In this document: positions 1-7,963 of the stretch, in pieces
How positions within the stretch are numbered: position 1 is the first letter of the stretch
Layout: every line of letters starts with the position of its first letter
Assembly (NCBI GenBank): GCA_036493735.1
Contig: DASXPH010000002.1
Location: forward strand, 122,246 to 186,245
Length of the DNA: 64,000 bases
Origin: AG2 sp036493735
GTDB lineage: Bacteria > Gemmatimonadota > Gemmatimonadetes > Gemmatimonadales > Gemmatimonadaceae
Direction: 5' to 3'
Position numbers and translations under genes: made by a program
Notes under the pieces: model-generated
Database searches by the model: none
What the model saw: only the letters and a program-made list of their open reading frames with translations
What the model was told of the DNA's origin: nothing

Positions 1-164
1 TGCGCCAGAAGCCGAGCGAGCGCCGTCTCCGACCCACAGCCGTCGCCATCGGCGTTCATGTGCGTCGAGAGCACAACGCGGCGCCCGGCGACGAGCTCGC
101 GCGCGAGCCGCTGAATGCCTGCTCGCCTCTCCGGCGAGATCGTGAGGTAATCGGTGCGATGCAC
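1..164 (-). CDS. DHH-family phosphoesterase, N-terminal fragment (runs off the window start)
   Basis: Reading the minus strand from a GTG at 164 gives about 54 residues, with THMNADGDGCGSE followed by TALARLL. This is the first metal-binding motif of DHH phosphoesterases (H-x-x-x-DGD-x-x-GS), the family of nanoRNase/pAp phosphatase NrnA and RecJ. Family members hydrolyse short oligonucleotides, pAp or cyclic dinucleotides with Mn2+. Only the N-terminus is present, so the DHHA1 half that would separate NrnA from other members cannot be seen. No strong ribosome binding site precedes the GTG, so the exact start is uncertain. Confidence 0.7.
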   Translation of the reverse strand, partial: MHRTDYLTISPERRAGIQRLARELVAGRRVVLSTHMNADGDGCGSETALARLLA

Positions 165-184
165 GGATGCGGGTCCAGTACACA

Positions 185-216
185 AAAGCGGCGCCCGGTG
201 AGCCCGGGCGCCGCTT
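185..216 (-). terminator. Rho-independent terminator after the APC permease gene
   Basis: A perfect GC-rich stem of 9 bp, extendable to 11 (188-198 with 204-214), has a very short loop. Read on the minus strand it is followed by a TTTTGTG tract. It lies about 20 bp past the stop of the amino-acid permease and before the DHH gene, so it probably separates two minus-strand transcription units. Confidence 0.7.
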
Positions 217-235
217 GAAGATAATGTCCGTTCCG

Positions 236-1801
236 TCAGTCGGCGGCGGCCGCCGTGACGTCCGCCCCCTGATCCCGCACGCGCGAGTGCCGGATGCCGT
301 ATGCGAAATAGATGACCAGGCCGATCGCCATCCAGATGATGAGTCGCATCTTCGTATCGAACGGCAAGCCGTAGATCATGTAGCCGCAAACGAGAACGCC
401 GAGGATCGGCACGAGAGGCACGAGCGGCGTTCGGAATGGACGCGGCACATTGGGCCGTTGATAGCGCAACACCATGACGCCGAGGCACACGATCACGAAC
501 GCGAGCAAGGTGCCAATCGAGACCAGCTCGCCGAGCAGCGCGATCGGGAAGAAGCCAGCAACCGCGGCGGCAACGACACCCGTCACGATCGTCGTCACGT
601 ACGGCGTCTGGAAGCGCGGGTGCACTTTACCGAAGACCGCGGGCAGCAGCCCGTCGCGCGACATCGAGAAGAAGATTCGCGGCTGACCCATGAGCATCAC
701 GAGCACCACCGAGGCGAGGCCCGCGATCGCACCGATATTCACGAAATATCCCAGCCAGTTCAGCGCGGGACCGGCTTTCTCGATCGCCACGAACACCGGA
801 TGCGGCACATTCAGGTCGTGGTAGTTCGCCATCCCTGTCATCACCAGCGCCATCAGGATATACAGCACAGTGCAGATGCCCAACGATGCGAGAATGCCGA
901 CCGGCATGTCGCGCTGCGGATTCTTCGCCTCCTGCGCGGCGGTCGATACCGCGTCGAAGCCGATGTACGCGAAGAACACCACGCCAGCGGCGCGCACGAT
1001 TCCCGTCCAACCGTAATGCCCGAACTCACCGGTGTCATTCGGTGGAATGAACGGGTGCCAGTTCGCGCTCTTCACATAGTGGAAGCCGAAGCCGATGACG
1101 AGCAGCACGATCGCCAGCTTCACGAAGACGATGATGTTGTTGAACCGCGCCGACTCCTTGATGCCGATGACAAGCAACGTCGTCATCAACCCGATGAGCA
1201 CGATTGCCGGAATGTTGATCACGCCGTGCGTGAGGACGTACTTGGTGGTGTCGCACGCTTGACCGGCCACTAGTGAAATGGCCTGGTTCGTGGCCGGATC
1301 GATGCACAACGTCGAGCGCACCAGGTTGTGAGTGCCGACGACGTCGAGCGGCGCCTGTGAGTACGCCAGCGGCATCCTGATCCCGATCTCATTCATGAAC
1401 GCCGCGAAGTAGCCGGACCAACCCACGGCCACTGTCGCGGCGCCGAAGAGATACTCCAGGATCAGGTCCCATCCGATGATCCATGCGACCAACTCGCCGA
1501 GCGTCGCGTAGCCGTAGGTGTACGCGCTGCCGGCGATCGGGATCATCGCCGCGAACTCCGCGTAACAGAGTCCCGCGAATAGACAGCCGAAGCCCGCAAA
1601 GATGAACGAATAGACCACGGCGGGTCCGGCGTACTGGGCGGCCGCGGTACCGGTGAGCACGAAGATGCCCGCGCCGATGATCGCGCCGATGCCGAGGGTG
1701 GTGAGGTTCAGCGCGCCGAGTGCGCGCCGCAGCGTGTGCTGTCCTTCAGCCGACGCTTCCTGCTGAAGTAGCGAAATGCTCTTCGTCGACCACAAACCCA
1801 T
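236..1801 (-). CDS. APC-family amino-acid permease (CAT/YfnA-like)
   Basis: This 521-residue integral inner-membrane protein has about 12 hydrophobic segments. The N-terminal GIGAIIGAGIFVLTG motif (residues 37-51) is the unwound substrate-binding helix of the amino acid-polyamine-cation superfamily. The later stretch FAYIGFDAVSTAAQEAKNP is typical of cationic amino-acid transporter (CAT/YfnA) members. Family members import amino acids by proton symport or exchange; which amino acid cannot be read from sequence. Length is normal for the family. The ATG at 1801 has GGAG about 9 bases upstream. It is followed by its own terminator and preceded by a repeat-bearing gap, so it looks monocistronic. 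Confidence 0.9.
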   Translation of the reverse strand: MGLWSTKSISLLQQEASAEGQHTLRRALGALNLTTLGIGAIIGAGIFVLTGTAAAQYAGPAVVYSFIFAGFGCLFAGLCYAEFAAMIPIAGSAYTYGYATLGELVAWIIGWDLILEYLFGAATVAVGWSGYFAAFMNEIGIRMPLAYSQAPLDVVGTHNLVRSTLCIDPATNQAISLVAGQACDTTKYVLTHGVINIPAIVLIGLMTTLLVIGIKESARFNNIIVFVKLAIVLLVIGFGFHYVKSANWHPFIPPNDTGEFGHYGWTGIVRAAGVVFFAYIGFDAVSTAAQEAKNPQRDMPVGILASLGICTVLYILMALVMTGMANYHDLNVPHPVFVAIEKAGPALNWLGYFVNIGAIAGLASVVLVMLMGQPRIFFSMSRDGLLPAVFGKVHPRFQTPYVTTIVTGVVAAAVAGFFPIALLGELVSIGTLLAFVIVCLGVMVLRYQRPNVPRPFRTPLVPLVPILGVLVCGYMIYGLPFDTKMRLIIWMAIGLVIYFAYGIRHSRVRDQGADVTAAAAD

Positions 1802-2115
1802 GGTGGAGTCTCCGGGGACGTGCGGAGTCGTCGTCGCGGCACAGGCATGCCGCAGTGTGAGGGAATCGCTCGATTACGTAGAGCGAAGACGTTTTGCTGC
1901 GCGCGCACGATCACCAACAGAAGATTTTTGTATACAGCGGCGCAACGCGTGAAGTTCGCCCGTTGTCGGGCCGATTGTCAAGGCGTGGCGCGGGAAGCGG
2001 GGCGCGGGGCGCGGATGAAAGGAACGAAGCGTTAATAAAGCGCGAGTCACTCGAACACTCACCACCACCTCAACGCTTCGTTCATTATGACGCGCCACGC
2101 ACAACGCGCCACGCT
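1802..2115. other. Gene-free gap between guaB and the permease gene
   Basis: About 314 bases without a credible gene. The guaB-proximal part holds a palindromic repeat (2022-2083) flanked by GC-rich direct runs related to the GCGCCAC repeat family. The permease-proximal part (about 1850-1960) is relatively AT-rich and is the likely site of the permease promoter; I could not define -35/-10 boxes with confidence. Confidence 0.6.
2022..2083. repeat. Palindromic intergenic element, copy 1
   Basis: The ends are the inverted pair GAACGAAGCGTT (2022-2033) and AACGCTTCGTTC (2072-2083). The interior matches copy 2 (55396-55455) through the series GAGT...CTCGAACACTCACCACC...TCAACGCTTCGTTC, and both copies continue with ATTAT. 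A third copy is at 57281-57342. It could act as a terminator for guaB, a REP-like element or a small MITE; it encodes no protein. Confidence 0.75.
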
Positions 2116-3669
2116 CTACAGACTGTAGTTAGGCGCTTCCCGCGTGATCGTCACGTCGTGCGGGTGCGACTCACGCAGCCCTGCCATCGTTATGCGCACG
2201 AATTGGGGATCGGAGCGGAGCGAGTCGATCGTCGCGCAGCCCACGTATCCCATGCCGCTGCGTAGACCACCAACCATTTGAAAGAGCACATCGCTCACAG
2301 GGCCCTTGTACGGCACTCGCCCCTCGATTCCCTCGGGCACCAATTTGCGCGGCGAGAGCTCGCCCTCCTGGAAGTACCGATCGGCGCTTCCGTCTTGCAT
2401 CGCCGAGAGACTTCCCATGCCACGCACCATCTTGAAGCGCCGTCCCTCGAGCAGGAAAGCCTCGCCGGGACTCTCTTCGGTGCCCGCGAGCATCGACCCC
2501 ATCATCACGCTCGATGCACCGGCGGCCAGCGCCTTCACGGCGTCACCGGAGTACTTGATACCACCGTCGGCGATGACGGGCACGTCGCCAGCCCCCTCGA
2601 CCGACTCCAGAATCGCCGTCAGCTGCGGAACTCCCACACCGGTGACGACACGGGTCGTGCAGATCGACCCGGGACCCACGCCCACTTTCACCGCATCCAC
2701 ACCCCGCTCCACGAGTGCACGTGCCCCTTCCCGCGTCGCGACGTTGCCCGCGATGAGCTGCACTTCAGGGAAGCGCTGCCGTATCTCCGCCGTCGCGACG
2801 AGAACGGCCTCGCTGTGGCCGTGTGCGGTGTCGATGACGATCGCGTCGACCCCGGCTTCGATCAGCGCCTTCGCGCGGACGATGAAGTCCCCGGTGCTGC
2901 CGATTGCCGCCGCGACCCGTAGCCGGCCGTATTGATCCTTATTCGCGTCCGGATACTGCCGCCGCTTGTGAATGTCCTTCACCGTGATCAAGCCGCGCAG
3001 CGTGCCCGTCTCGTCCACCACGGGCAGCTTCTCGATGCGATGCCGAGCGAGGATCTCCTCTGCTTCGTCCAACGTCGTCCCGACGGGCGCGGTTACGAGC
3101 CGGTCGCGGGTCATCGCTTCACGCAGCGGTCGATCGAGATTGCGCTCGAATTGCAGATCGCGGTTGGTGATGATGCCGACGAGCTTGCCCTCTTCATCGA
3201 CGATCGGCACACCGGAGATCCGAAAGCGATTCATCAGGGCATTCGCTTCACGCACGCTGTCACCCGAACGAAGCGTGATCGGATTCAGGATCATTCCCGA
3301 CTCCGACCGCTTCACACGATCGACTTCGGCTGCCTGCCGATCGATGGACATGTTCTTGTGCAGAACGCCAATGCCGCCCGCCCGCGCCATCGCGATCGCC
3401 ATGTCGGATTCGGTGACGGTGTCCATCGCCGCCGAAACAAGTGGGATGCGAAGCTGAATGCCGCGCGTGAAGCGCGAGGAAATTTCCACCTCACGCGGGT
3501 GCGTCACCGAATGGCCAGGAACGAGGAGGACGTCGTCGAACGTGAGCGCGACGTCGATGCGCACGCGGGGCTCGGATTCTTCGGTTTCTGCCCCTTTAAC
3601 GCGCGAAAGCCCGCTGCCTCTTCGATCGCGAGGCGCGGGCTGTGTCGGAGGTCGAGTTGTGGTCGCCAT
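2116..3669 (-). CDS. guaB: Inosine-5'-monophosphate dehydrogenase
   Basis: IMP dehydrogenase oxidises IMP to XMP with NAD+, the committed step of guanine nucleotide synthesis, in the cytoplasm. The 517-residue protein opens with about 35 extra polar residues before LTFDDVLLVPG; most bacterial GuaB proteins are near 490 residues and start close to this motif. Two CBS domains lie roughly at residues 130-250. The catalytic loop GPGSICTTRVVTGVG has its cysteine near residue 337. The mobile-flap and K+-site regions (for example MGSLSAMQDGS) are intact. The ATG at 3669 gives the extension; a later start cannot be excluded. No guaA is adjacent. Confidence 0.97.
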   Translation of the reverse strand: MATTTRPPTQPAPRDRRGSGLSRVKGAETEESEPRVRIDVALTFDDVLLVPGHSVTHPREVEISSRFTRGIQLRIPLVSAAMDTVTESDMAIAMARAGGIGVLHKNMSIDRQAAEVDRVKRSESGMILNPITLRSGDSVREANALMNRFRISGVPIVDEEGKLVGIITNRDLQFERNLDRPLREAMTRDRLVTAPVGTTLDEAEEILARHRIEKLPVVDETGTLRGLITVKDIHKRRQYPDANKDQYGRLRVAAAIGSTGDFIVRAKALIEAGVDAIVIDTAHGHSEAVLVATAEIRQRFPEVQLIAGNVATREGARALVERGVDAVKVGVGPGSICTTRVVTGVGVPQLTAILESVEGAGDVPVIADGGIKYSGDAVKALAAGASSVMMGSMLAGTEESPGEAFLLEGRRFKMVRGMGSLSAMQDGSADRYFQEGELSPRKLVPEGIEGRVPYKGPVSDVLFQMVGGLRSGMGYVGCATIDSLRSDPQFVRITMAGLRESHPHDVTITREAPNYSL

Positions 3670-3723
3670 GGCGAAATGTAGGCGCCTTGCCTACTTGGGT
3701 CCAGACCTTCCACGCGTCACGTA

Positions 3724-4182
3724 CTACCGCCCAATCACTCTCAACCGTCGGCGTATCCGTCGCGGCAGGAAGAACGCAGCGGCTGCGAGCGCGCCCTGCA
3801 GATTCAGATCCGAGAGATCCTCCGCCTCACCGCCCCAGTGATCGAGCAGCACCAGCCTGCCGGCATTCGAGATCAAGCGCTGCAGCGCGATCACGAGGAG
3901 ATACACGTCATCGACCTCACCGATGAATGGAATGAAATCCGGAATGAGGTCGATTGGCGTCACGATGTACGCGATGGCTCCGAACACGAGCACCTTGTCC
4001 ACCAGCGCGACGCGGGGATCGGTAATCAAGCCGAGGAGCAGTCGTACGAAGTTCGGCAACTGACGGATATAGTGCAGTACCGTGCGTTTCGCGCCCCTGC
4101 GGGGCACGTGACGCTTGCCCTTGGAGCGCGCGTCGCGCTGGGATTCCTCCGCTGCCGGCCTTCGGCGTGCCGCAGTCGCCAT
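3724..4182 (-). CDS. DUF1232 (YkvA-family) membrane-associated protein
   Basis: A 152-residue protein with a basic, low-complexity N-terminus followed by the DUF1232 signature. It has a conserved LITDPRV...KVLVFGAIAYIVTPIDLIPD helix pair and FIGEVDDVYLLVIAL. The family is widespread and its biochemical function is unknown. Two short hydrophobic segments suggest membrane association. Its ATG overlaps the stop of the upstream gene (TAATG), so the two genes are probably translationally coupled. Confidence 0.85.
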   Translation of the reverse strand: MATAARRRPAAEESQRDARSKGKRHVPRRGAKRTVLHYIRQLPNFVRLLLGLITDPRVALVDKVLVFGAIAYIVTPIDLIPDFIPFIGEVDDVYLLVIALQRLISNAGRLVLLDHWGGEAEDLSDLNLQGALAAAAFFLPRRIRRRLRVIGR

Positions 4183-4631
4183 TAGAGCTTCTCCTCCCCG
4201 CTGCCCGGGACCTTCGTGTCGCGCGCGGGCGATGATGCTTCGTTAGCAGTCTGAGTGGACGACGCGCTCTGCGTCGTCGTCGGCTGCTGTCCGGTGGTCG
4301 AGGGCGTGGTCGTCTGGTTGGGCCCCGTCGATTTGGTCGCGCTCACAATATCGTTCGCCACCGATCGACCTGCGGCCAGTGCGCCGTTCAGCACGTTGGC
4401 CGCGCGATTCATCAGATTCATCGCCTCGCCGATCGTCGTCGCTGAGACCTTGCCCGCCCGAAGTCGATCCTCGACTGCCTCGGTGAAGCGAGTGAACGCG
4501 GTACCGCCGGCTTGCTGGCGTTCCGCGTACCGCGACTCCAGAAACTCCACGTAATCGAGGATTTGATAACCACGCTCGTCAGCAAGCGTGTCCAGCTTCC
4601 TGATGATGCGTTCGCGAAGGTGCTCGTTCAT
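4182..4631 (-). CDS. Hypothetical protein with a Thr/Ser/Gln-rich tail
   Basis: I do not recognise this 149-residue protein. The N-terminal third (ERGYQILDYVEFLESRYAE) is helical and resembles the short VLDFVEFL-type motif seen in small DUF2281-like proteins, but the match is too short to assign. The middle is an Ala-rich amphipathic helix. The last 45 residues or so are low-complexity Thr/Ser/Gln and probably disordered. It is coupled to the DUF1232 gene by a TAATG overlap, which argues that both are real and act together. Confidence 0.6.
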   Translation of the reverse strand: MNEHLRERIIRKLDTLADERGYQILDYVEFLESRYAERQQAGGTAFTRFTEAVEDRLRAGKVSATTIGEAMNLMNRAANVLNGALAAGRSVANDIVSATKSTGPNQTTTPSTTGQQPTTTQSASSTQTANEASSPARDTKVPGSGEEKL

Positions 4632-4689
4632 TGACGTGCTTGCGAGAGAGTTCGTGCAACGCCTGCCTGCTCGAGGGTGCGAGCTTCGT

Positions 4690-4762
4690 GCCGAACGCGT
4701 TGAGCGTGGCGCGTTGAGCGCGCTGTCACGACGTCAACGCCCAACGCTCAACGCTGAACGCT
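4690..4762. repeat. GTTGAGC-family inverted repeat
   Basis: Left-hand units (GCGTTGAGCGTGGCGCGTTGAGC) face right-hand units (CAACGCCCAACGCTCAACGCTGAACGC), so the segment can fold into a long imperfect hairpin. It sits just past the stop of the M15 peptidase gene at 4761 and could serve as its terminator. It is the same repeat family as at 21681, 35270, 55344, 57211 and 63499. Confidence 0.7.
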
Positions 4763-5822
4763 ATCCCCGCCATCGCGATCGATGACCACGCGCGTCGATG
4801 TGTACGTATGGCGTACGGTAACGGTTGCTCGTGTAGATGCCCAACCCGCCGATCAGATCCGGGTGCAACTCCTCGACCGAATCGACCGCGTTCGCGATGA
4901 TCTTGCTGTCGGCACGAGTGATTCTGCCGTCGCCGTCGGCATCGATCACGATGTCCGCCGCGTCGCCGTATTGATGCCTGCTGTCGCGCGCGGAGCGCTC
5001 CACCTGAGCGTTATGCGCTGGCGTGCGGAATCCCGAATGGACGTCGAGCGCGGTCAGTGAATCGGGCGACATGCCCCTCATCTTCGCCACCTGGGCCACC
5101 ACCAGCTCGAGCTTGTCCAGCAGCTTTGGATTCAGCGCGACGTACTTCGGCCACACCGCCTCCTGTGCGTCGTGCGTGATGAAGTCGCCGAGGCGGAAGT
5201 GCTTGCTCACGCTGAGAGCGACGTCACCCGGCTGCACCTCGAGAAAACCCTGCGGCTCGTCCTCATGGGAGCCTCGTAGCCGTTCGGCCAGGTACGTTCC
5301 AATGCGATAGCCGTTCAGCACCCCGGCTGCCTTCTCGGCGAAGGGTACCATCACGGCCAGCGTCGGCTCGGACACGCGCTCGCTCACCTGAGCCGAATCA
5401 CCCGCAATACGATGGTTGAGCTGAAGCTGGTAGAAGCCCGCGCGCGGTGGCGCCGTGAGCGTCGCGCCCGCGACGGGAAGGGGCGTGGTCACCGCATCGT
5501 TGTCGGTCGCCGAGACCCACTGGTACGTTAAACCCGATGGATCTTCAGCAACGGCGAGCGGAAACTCGACCTGCTGACCGGGGAGCGTGAAGCGGAGCTT
5601 GAGCCCGCGGCTCGTTCCGAAAGCGTCGCCCGACGCCCAGGCGCTCGGCCCGACAAACTGCGCGAACGGCGCGCGGGGCACCGGTGGGGCGTGCACGAAC
5701 TGCATTGCGCCGAGAGCCGCCGCGCCGAATACGGTGCGCGACGCCCAGACTGCGTAACGAGTGGCTCTTCGCCTGCGAGAGGGAACTTGATCCGCCGATG
5801 AGGGCCGCGCCTCGGCCGGCAT
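4761..5822 (-). CDS. M15-family D,D-peptidase-like protein with EF-hand-like loop (paralogue 1)
   Basis: A 353-residue envelope protein. One hydrophobic segment near residues 25-45 suggests a membrane anchor or signal, followed by a beta-rich middle and a C-terminal M15-type zinc peptidase domain. That domain shows SGFRTPAHN, SRHQYGDAADI (H about 283, D about 290) and YVHIDARG (last zinc His near 345). M15 enzymes (VanY, Peptidase_M15_3) cleave peptidoglycan peptide stems. Directly after the HxxxxxxD motif comes DADGDGRITRAD, an EF-hand-like calcium loop. I chose the ATG at 5822 rather than a TTG at 5837 because GGGGGAG lies 6 bases upstream and the ATG overlaps the previous stop (TGATG). It is paralogous to the next gene upstream. 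Confidence 0.8.
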   Translation of the reverse strand: MPAEARPSSADQVPSRRRRATRYAVWASRTVFGAAALGAMQFVHAPPVPRAPFAQFVGPSAWASGDAFGTSRGLKLRFTLPGQQVEFPLAVAEDPSGLTYQWVSATDNDAVTTPLPVAGATLTAPPRAGFYQLQLNHRIAGDSAQVSERVSEPTLAVMVPFAEKAAGVLNGYRIGTYLAERLRGSHEDEPQGFLEVQPGDVALSVSKHFRLGDFITHDAQEAVWPKYVALNPKLLDKLELVVAQVAKMRGMSPDSLTALDVHSGFRTPAHNAQVERSARDSRHQYGDAADIVIDADGDGRITRADSKIIANAVDSVEELHPDLIGGLGIYTSNRYRTPYVHIDARGHRSRWRG

Positions 5823-6790
5823 CAGGATCTCCCCCAACGCGCGCGCCAGCCGCGCACATCGATATGGGCAAATGGCCCATGTGCTCGCGTCGCGCGATAC
5901 ACGCCGACGCCACCCGAGAGCTCGGGATGCTCATGCTCGACTTCTTCCACCGCCCGCAGGATGACCTTCGCGTCGCGCGAGTCGACGCGTCCGTCATGGT
6001 TCAGATCGGCCATGCGGCCGCTGCCATTGTCCACGTAGACGTCTGCGGCGTCTCCATACATGTGGCGACTGAGCTCGGCTCGTCCTCCCACGTGTCCGCC
6101 ATGCCGGTTGTACCAGGGCGTGCGGAAGCCGCTCATGATCACCATCCGATTTACGCGAACGCCATCTCTCTGGAGCTGCGCAAACACGAGCTCCAACTTG
6201 TCGACGAGATCTTCATTGAGCACGAGGTACTTCGGCCAGATGTCGCGCTGGTCGTGCGTCAGGAAATCGGAGAGCCGGAAGTGTTCCGAGATCTGCATGC
6301 CCTGATTCTCGGGCGTGACCTCGATGAAGCCGTCGGGATTCTCGTAGGCGTCCGTCGTCAGGCGCCCTCGTTCGCTCGGCCAGAACCCGATGCGATACGA
6401 TCCCACTCGCCCCTTCTGCTTGTCACTGAAGGGCCGCAGCGCGATGAACGTGAAGGGATGGGCGAGGATGCTGTCGGGGAGAGAATAGAGGCCGGGGCGC
6501 TCGATCGACGAGTCGCCGAAGAAACGGGCGAAGAGTGGCAGCGCCAGCGTCGCGCGGGCTCTGGTAACCAGCCGCATGAGCAGCTTTCCGCTGCGCCCAC
6601 GCAGCGAGTCATCCACGGGCACCAGCTTCGACTTCCGAGCGGCGGCGGCGAGAAGGGAGTCGTTGCTCGATACGAATCCAGCCGCTGGCGCGGCGCACGC
6701 AGTCCGGGGCGCAATGACAGCACCGAGGATTACGACACACGCGAGCGCGTACGCAACGCGACCCGGGCCGCTGCGGCTGGACACCGACAT
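5822..6790 (-). CDS. M15-family D,D-peptidase-like protein with EF-hand-like loop (paralogue 2)
   Basis: A 322-residue secreted protein with a signal peptide (hydrophobic stretch ending ...TACAAPAAG). The C-terminal half matches its downstream neighbour almost motif for motif: FRLSDFLTHDQRDIWPKYL, SGFRTPWYN, SRHMYGDAADV (H about 243), then a DLNHDGRVDSRD calcium-type loop and AHIDVRGW. The start at 6790 is favoured over an in-frame codon at 6853 because AGGAGG lies 11 bases upstream and a signal peptide follows at once. The overlapping stop/start with paralogue 1 indicates one transcript. The pair probably arose by tandem duplication. Substrate is inferred from family only. Confidence 0.8.
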   Translation of the reverse strand: MSVSSRSGPGRVAYALACVVILGAVIAPRTACAAPAAGFVSSNDSLLAAAARKSKLVPVDDSLRGRSGKLLMRLVTRARATLALPLFARFFGDSSIERPGLYSLPDSILAHPFTFIALRPFSDKQKGRVGSYRIGFWPSERGRLTTDAYENPDGFIEVTPENQGMQISEHFRLSDFLTHDQRDIWPKYLVLNEDLVDKLELVFAQLQRDGVRVNRMVIMSGFRTPWYNRHGGHVGGRAELSRHMYGDAADVYVDNGSGRMADLNHDGRVDSRDAKVILRAVEEVEHEHPELSGGVGVYRATRAHGPFAHIDVRGWRARWGRS

Positions 6791-6994
6791 GATTCGAGCA
6801 ACCTCCTGAGGCAGACGACGGCGGCGGGTGGGGGAGCCGCCGGCGTAAACCACGCTACGCTGAGCACTTGGGAAAGCTCAGCGATCTATGACACGATTTC
6901 ACGGTGGCGTACGCTGTGGTGGCGGCGCACGCCCCTGCCTGGCCACAACTTAGCCAAACAGGCACTCCAATGTTAGACGATTCAGCCGGGAAAA

Positions 6995-7077
6995 TCGTTG
7001 CCTGGCTGACCGAGCGGCCAGTGATGACAGGCGAATGTCGACCTGAGCAAAGCGAAGGATCTGCTGTTGGTGTACTT
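6995..7077 (-). pseudogene. Possible remnant of a duplicated L,D-transpeptidase 3' end
   Basis: An 18-bp stretch at 7003-7020 is identical to 7160-7177, the codons around GRSVS of the neighbouring L,D-transpeptidase. Read on the minus strand the remnant gives GRSVSQATIF where the gene has GRSVSHGCVR, and it later shows GVPVWL where the gene ends GTPVYIY. This suggests a decayed partial duplication. The match is short, so this is tentative. Confidence 0.35.
7036..7064. repeat. REP-like TGTCxxCCTGAGC...GAAGGATCTGC element
   Basis: This palindromic segment resembles the short TGTCATCCTGAGCGAAGCGAAGGATCTGC repeat seen between genes in many bacterial genomes. Related segments here are 25102-25134 and 52942-52966. 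It lies just after the L,D-transpeptidase stop. Confidence 0.5.
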
Positions 7078-7938
7078 CTAATAGATATAAACAGGCGTCC
7101 CGACGGGGACGATGTTGTACAACGTCTCGATGTCTTCGTTTCGTAGACGGACGCATCCGTGGCTGACCGAGCGGCCAATCGACGTCGGCTCGTCCGTGCC
7201 GTGGAGAGCGTAACCGTCACCCAGGTTCAGTCGGAAAGTGCCAAGCACACCCTTGTATTTCCGCTGCCGCGTACCGTAGGGGGGAATGATGATGTTGCCG
7301 TTGGCGATGATCTCCTTCCCTTCCTGCGCCTCCAGCGGCTGGTCGTGGCCATCGGGGAATTTCTTGACGACGTCGATGCCGTCAACGGCGATCTGAGACC
7401 CGTCCGCGAGCGGTATGCTCTGGCCGCGGTTGAGGTGAACGAGACCCAGCCCTCGCTTCTGGGCCTGCTCCACGAAATGCCAGTCTGGCGGCACCCACTC
7501 CGGGTCCTGCTCCTTGGACTCGACCACGAGGCGGCCACGCGGGGTCTCGAATCGCCAGTGACTGCCCCCGCCCGACTTCTCTAGGATTTTGCCGCTGCCC
7601 GTCGCCACCTGGGTCGTGAAGAGAGTGGAGTCGGCGAGCTTGTACCAGAGCCGATGATCGGCAATCGAAACCACCACGTATGGCTTGTCGCGCGTCGGGG
7701 CGTCGGGGCTGCTCGCGAGCATCTTGTTCAGACTGTCGCTCGACTCGCCGATCTCGCGGCGGATCTGATCGAGCAATCCCGTGTTGTGGTTGTACACGAT
7801 GCGGCTGATGTCACGCCGGTAGCGCACGTCGAGCGTGTTGGCGAACAGCATCGTGCTCCCAACGGTCATGACGACGACCGTCGCGATCAGGATCCATGCG
7901 ATCCGTCCACCGTTGCGAACAAAGCGTATCAGCCCCAT
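7078..7938 (-). CDS. L,D-transpeptidase (YkuD domain)
   Basis: A 286-residue protein with one N-terminal transmembrane helix (residues about 12-34) and a C-terminal YkuD domain. The catalytic motif is intact: IGRSVSHGCVRLRNEDI, with the nucleophile at about Cys262. Such enzymes make 3-3 peptidoglycan cross-links or attach proteins to the cell wall, acting in the periplasm. A short coiled region follows the membrane helix. It is the downstream partner of a degenerate paralogue (7964-8761), 25 bp apart and probably co-transcribed. Confidence 0.93.
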   Translation of the reverse strand: MGLIRFVRNGGRIAWILIATVVVMTVGSTMLFANTLDVRYRRDISRIVYNHNTGLLDQIRREIGESSDSLNKMLASSPDAPTRDKPYVVVSIADHRLWYKLADSTLFTTQVATGSGKILEKSGGGSHWRFETPRGRLVVESKEQDPEWVPPDWHFVEQAQKRGLGLVHLNRGQSIPLADGSQIAVDGIDVVKKFPDGHDQPLEAQEGKEIIANGNIIIPPYGTRQRKYKGVLGTFRLNLGDGYALHGTDEPTSIGRSVSHGCVRLRNEDIETLYNIVPVGTPVYIY

Positions 7939-7963
7939 CTCGGCGCGTCGTTGAGCGTCATCA

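Noticed and set aside
2278..3681. Long plus-strand reading frames antisense to guaB
   Set aside because: They exist because high-GC third positions remove stops opposite a real gene; Arg/His-rich, no domain; guaB is certain.
6855..7220. 121-codon minus-strand frame downstream of the L,D-transpeptidase
   Set aside because: It overlaps the real gene in another frame; only the short GRSVS stretch in it is of interest, reported as a possible remnant.
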